8,372 nt of DNA from Bacteroidales bacterium (lineage in GTDB: Bacteria; Bacteroidota; Bacteroidia; Bacteroidales; JAADGE01): positions 1-8,372 of the forward strand of contig JALSMF010000402.1 of the NCBI GenBank assembly GCA_026987795.1, given 5' to 3'. Positions 6,209 through 8,372 of this stretch are shown one piece after another. The notes beneath the pieces are model-generated. The model saw only the letters and a list, made by a program, of their open reading frames with translations, was not told the origin of the DNA and ran no database searches. Every line of letters starts with the position of its first letter. Within the stretch, counting starts at the first letter, position 1. The position numbers were made by a program, and so were the translations under genes.

Positions 6209-7006
6209 ATGGAAAAGGAATTTAATATATTGAAAATGAGGGCAGAATACAGTAACCCTGTCCGTTACCTGCTAAACTCTGAAAACGAAGAGATATTTGT
6301 AAACGAACTCATAGGCAAAAATTTAAGAATAGAGTGGAAAGGGGTTATAAATTGTATTAAATGCGGTAATAAAACAAAAAAATCGTTTGCTCAAGGATAT
6401 TGCTACCCTTGCTTTATTTCCGCTCCGGAAACAGCCCCCTGCATTTTACAACCTGAGCTGTGTGAGGCTCATCTCGGTATTTCGAGAGATAAAGAATGGT
6501 CGGAAAAAAACTGCCTCACTGACCATTATGTTTACCTTGCCCTGTCGAGCGGATTAAAAGTCGGCGTAACCCGAGCATCTCAAATTCCGACAAGATGGAT
6601 AGACCAAGGAGCCGTTAAAGCCGTTAAACTGGCAAAAACTCCGAACAGGCACATTGCCGGGCTCATTGAGACAGACCTGAAAAAATATTTATCGGACAAG
6701 ACAAGTTGGCAAAAAATGCTGAAAAACAATATTGATTTTGAGATTGATTTATTGTCGGAAAAAGAAAAAGCAGGTGATATATTACGCAGCGATTTAAGCA
6801 AATACATAACAGATGATAATGAAATTTTTGAAATAAATTATCCCGTTAAAAATTACCCTAATAAAATAAAAAGTATTAATTTAAATAAAACACCTGAATT
6901 TTCAGGCAAGTTAATCGGTATTAAAGGACAATATCTCATATTTGATAAAGGTTTTGTAATAAATATAAGAAAATACGGCGGCTATCGGATGCGCTTTATA
7001 TATTGA
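6209..7006 (+). CDS. DUF2797 domain protein with Cys-rich zinc-finger-like N-terminus
   Basis: This 265-aa protein matches the DUF2797 family along its length. Residues 10-47 are an OB-like beta region (KMRAEYSNPVRYLL). A Cys cluster follows: C49xxC52, C65xxC68, C78, C85 and H88, very likely a zinc-binding site. Residues 107-135 carry the family signature (YVYLALSSGLKVGVTR, then QIPTRWIDQGA), which resembles a GIY-YIG nuclease core. After that come NRHIAGLIE, LSDKTSWQKML and a C-terminal beta region (SGKLIGIKGQYLIFDKG). I know of no settled biochemical function for the family; nucleic-acid binding or cleavage is a guess from the GIY-YIG resemblance. Start choice: ATG 6209 keeps the eight or so residues that usually precede the KMR segment. 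ATG 6236 would remove them. The gene is monocistronic and is followed by a terminator. Confidence 0.93.
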   Translation: MEKEFNILKMRAEYSNPVRYLLNSENEEIFVNELIGKNLRIEWKGVINCIKCGNKTKKSFAQGYCYPCFISAPETAPCILQPELCEAHLGISRDKEWSEKNCLTDHYVYLALSSGLKVGVTRASQIPTRWIDQGAVKAVKLAKTPNRHIAGLIETDLKKYLSDKTSWQKMLKNNIDFEIDLLSEKEKAGDILRSDLSKYITDDNEIFEINYPVKNYPNKIKSINLNKTPEFSGKLIGIKGQYLIFDKGFVINIRKYGGYRMRFIY

Positions 7007-7012
7007 AAAAGC

Positions 7013-7024
7013 TTGTTTAAACAA
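7013..7024. repeat. Perfect 12-bp palindrome TTGTTTAAACAA
   Basis: The palindrome lies six bases after the DUF2797 stop and just before the terminator hairpin. It could be a protein-binding site, or simply part of the A/T tracts flanking the terminator. Its position downstream of two convergent genes makes a promoter operator unlikely. Confidence 0.3.
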
Positions 7025-7027
7025 AAA

Positions 7028-7067
7028 ACACCCCGAGAATTTAAGCATTTGCAGATTTTCGAGGTGT
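7028..7067. terminator. Bidirectional intrinsic terminator between convergent genes
   Basis: The left arm ACACCCCGAGAAT (7028-7040) pairs with the right arm ATTTTCGAGGTGT (7055-7067) over 13 positions, with one C-A mismatch and one G-U wobble, around a 14-base loop. Read on the minus strand, the stem is followed by six T residues, a strong signal for the Spy-like gene. Read on the plus strand, it is followed by CTTATTATTTTTA, a weaker but usable U-rich tail for the DUF2797 gene. It lies midway between the stops at 7006 and 7096. Confidence 0.8.
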
Positions 7068-7095
7068 CTTATTATTTTTAACTATCGATTATTTT

Positions 7096-7542
7096 TTACT
7101 TATTCATACAATCTTTCTTCTTACTCATCATCATTTTTTTATGTTTTTGTCCGGCATGCATATCATAATAAATCCTTTGATCGGCAGTTAAAATTTTCCT
7201 GACTTTTTGTCGAAAATCAGCATGTTTTTTTGCCATATTAATTTTTATTGCTCCGATTTCATCTATTTGTTTATAAATATCACCCATATTCGGATTATCG
7301 GATGTCTGCAAAGTTTGCAGGCGAGCCTCTTTCTCTTTAAGTTCGTTTTTCAAAGGCATCATTTCCTTCATATGTGCCGTTCTCATTTCTTTAATCTGCT
7401 CTTTTTGGGTATCCGTTAAGTCGGGAATATTCATAAGCGGTCCGCTTTTTTTGTTTTGCGGCACATTATTTCCGGCTTGAGCAAAAAGTCCTGCAGATAA
7501 AAAAATGAACAATGTTGCGATTAATAAATTTTTGTTTTTCAT
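7096..7542 (-). CDS. Spy/CpxP-like periplasmic protein
   Basis: This 148-aa protein has a signal peptide at residues 1-22 (MKNKN, hydrophobic core, LFAQ). The mature part is almost wholly helical and carries the two LTxxQ motifs that define the Spy/CpxP family: LTDTQ at 42-46 and LTADQ at 118-122. Between them is a long charged helix (KEMRTAHMKEMMPLKNELKEKEA). The C-terminus (residues 132-148) is rich in His, Lys and Met and contains one Cys. Family members are ATP-independent periplasmic chaperones or metal-responsive proteins that act in envelope stress. The Met/His-rich segments (MKEMM, HKKMMM) would allow metal binding, but that is inference. The gene lies 76 bases after the rmlB stop and could be read from it or from its own promoter; no exact -7 box was found in the gap. 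In this phylum such genes often sit beside sigma factors or metal-efflux genes, which are absent here. Confidence 0.87.
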   Translation of the reverse strand: MKNKNLLIATLFIFLSAGLFAQAGNNVPQNKKSGPLMNIPDLTDTQKEQIKEMRTAHMKEMMPLKNELKEKEARLQTLQTSDNPNMGDIYKQIDEIGAIKINMAKKHADFRQKVRKILTADQRIYYDMHAGQKHKKMMMSKKKDCMNK

Positions 7543-7618
7543 GTCGTTTGAATTTTAATTATTAACTTAATTTTTGTTTGTATGCTTCTTTTGACACGAA
7601 AATAACAAAAAGGTTTAA

Positions 7619-8372
7619 TTATCTTTTAATATATTGTTTTTCATAATATTTCTCATAACTGCCGTCAAGAATTCCTGCCATCCAACTTTCATTTTGTAAA
7701 TACCAGTCAATAGTTTTTTCCAAACCTTCTTCAAATGTAACCGAAGGTTTCCACCCGAGTTCATTTTGAATCTTTGAGGAATCAATGGCATACCTCAAAT
7801 CATGTCCTGCCCTGTCTTTAACAAAAGTTATAAGTCCGGCAGACTCGCCTTTTTTTCTTCCCAACTTTCTGTCCGCAATTTCACAAAGTTTTCTGATTAA
7901 GTCAATATTTTTCCATTCGTTATTCCCTCCGATATTATATGTTTCTCCTGTTTTACCTTTCCTGAATACTAAGTCTATGGCATCGGCATGGTCAATAACA
8001 TAAAGCCAGTCTCTTACATTTTCTCCTTTTCCGTAAATCGGAACAGGCTTATTATTTCTTATGTTGTTAATGGCAAGCGGGATTAATTTTTCCGGAAATT
8101 GATTAGGTCCGTAATTGTTTGAACAATTTGAAATTACAACAGGTAATTTATATGTATGAAAATATGCTCTTACAAGATGGTCGGAACTTGCTTTAGATGC
8201 AGAGTAAGGGCTCCGAGGGTCGTATGCGGTAGTTTCCGTAAAGAATCCTTCTTCACCGAGCGAACCGTAAACCTCATCGGTAGATATATGATAAAATCGC
8301 TTGTCCTCAAAATTATCATTCCAAAAATGTCTCGCAGCATTTAACAAATTTACCGTTCCGAGAATATTTGTA
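7619..8372 (-). CDS. rmlB: dTDP-glucose 4,6-dehydratase, C-terminal part (5' end beyond right edge)
   Basis: The frame is open to the right edge and stops at 7619-7621, giving about 251 of the family's usual 340-350 residues. The visible part begins with TNILGTVNLLNAAR, which follows the missing Rossmann-fold NAD-binding region. It then carries the active-site segment STDEVYGSLGE (Thr-Asp-Glu triad), YSASKASSDHLVRAY with the catalytic YxxxK pair, NCSNNYGPNQFPEKLIP, GKGENVRDWLYVIDHADA, TYNIGGNNEW and DRAGHDLRYAID. All of these are hallmarks of RmlB rather than of other extended SDR epimerases. It converts dTDP-glucose to dTDP-4-keto-6-deoxyglucose, the second step of dTDP-rhamnose synthesis, in the cytoplasm. 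Other rml or surface-polysaccharide genes may lie to the right, outside the window. TTG at 8347 is an internal Leu codon of the conserved VNLLNAAR segment and not the start. Confidence 0.95.
   Translation of the reverse strand, partial: TNILGTVNLLNAARHFWNDNFEDKRFYHISTDEVYGSLGEEGFFTETTAYDPRSPYSASKASSDHLVRAYFHTYKLPVVISNCSNNYGPNQFPEKLIPLAINNIRNNKPVPIYGKGENVRDWLYVIDHADAIDLVFRKGKTGETYNIGGNNEWKNIDLIRKLCEIADRKLGRKKGESAGLITFVKDRAGHDLRYAIDSSKIQNELGWKPSVTFEEGLEKTIDWYLQNESWMAGILDGSYEKYYEKQYIKR

Noticed and set aside
6236..6238. ATG at 6236 as the DUF2797 start
   Set aside because: The AAGGAA stretch at about 6215-6220 is too far away to be its ribosome binding site, and family members usually have several residues before this Met.
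8345..8347. TTG as the start of the rmlB product
   Set aside because: The upstream codons to the window edge encode the conserved TNILGTVN segment, so the TTG is an internal Leu codon.

Overview
The window looks like chromosomal DNA of a Bacteroidota bacterium, possibly from a Bacteroidales-like lineage, although the order cannot be fixed from sequence alone. The evidence is as follows: DNA that is AT-rich by eye; start codons with A-rich, Shine-Dalgarno-poor leaders; exact copies of the Bacteroidota -7 promoter box TAnnTTTG; an N-terminal module (VGINTDG, SAMLDIKS, GILIPRMT) typical of secreted Bacteroidota repeat proteins; a membrane-anchored TPR/LuxR-type HTH regulator; a PadR/PspC cluster; and a Bacteroidota-style DUF2797 protein.

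Layout. Positions 1-2277 (minus) hold the first 759 codons of a very large exported protein. It has about two dozen YadA-head-like A-[IV]-G motifs, followed by a 55-residue tandem repeat that runs off the left edge. Eleven bases upstream, in the same transcription unit, lies a 74-aa protein (2289-2513, minus) that resembles a type IX secretion C-terminal domain without any cargo. A 127-bp AT-rich divergent region separates this pair from a 634-aa plus-strand gene (2641-4545). That gene encodes signal peptide, periplasmic TPRs, one membrane span, a coiled coil and a cytoplasmic LuxR-type HTH, so it is probably a membrane-tethered regulator. The divergent region carries an 11-bp-period direct repeat that could be an operator.

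Positions 4575-6107 (minus) form a three-gene cluster read from right to left: a diverged PspC protein, a small PadR repressor, and a second PspC protein with a better conserved HAAS-like N-terminal domain. A divergent promoter region (6108-6208) then leads to a DUF2797 gene on the plus strand (6209-7006), whose -7 box sits so close to the ATG that its mRNA may be almost leaderless. A bidirectional hairpin terminator (7028-7067) separates it from a convergent Spy/CpxP-like periplasmic protein (7096-7542, minus). The right edge holds the C-terminal two thirds of dTDP-glucose 4,6-dehydratase (rmlB, 7619-8372, minus).

The genes suggest a cell-envelope theme: a large surface protein with a possible dedicated membrane regulator, envelope-stress-type PspC/PadR signalling, a periplasmic chaperone-like protein and nucleotide-sugar synthesis for surface glycans. 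The most system-like unit is the divergent pair made of the TPR-TM-HTH regulator and the operon of small CTD-like protein plus giant repeat protein. No RNA genes, CRISPR arrays, insertion sequences or intergenic stretches over 300 bp were seen.
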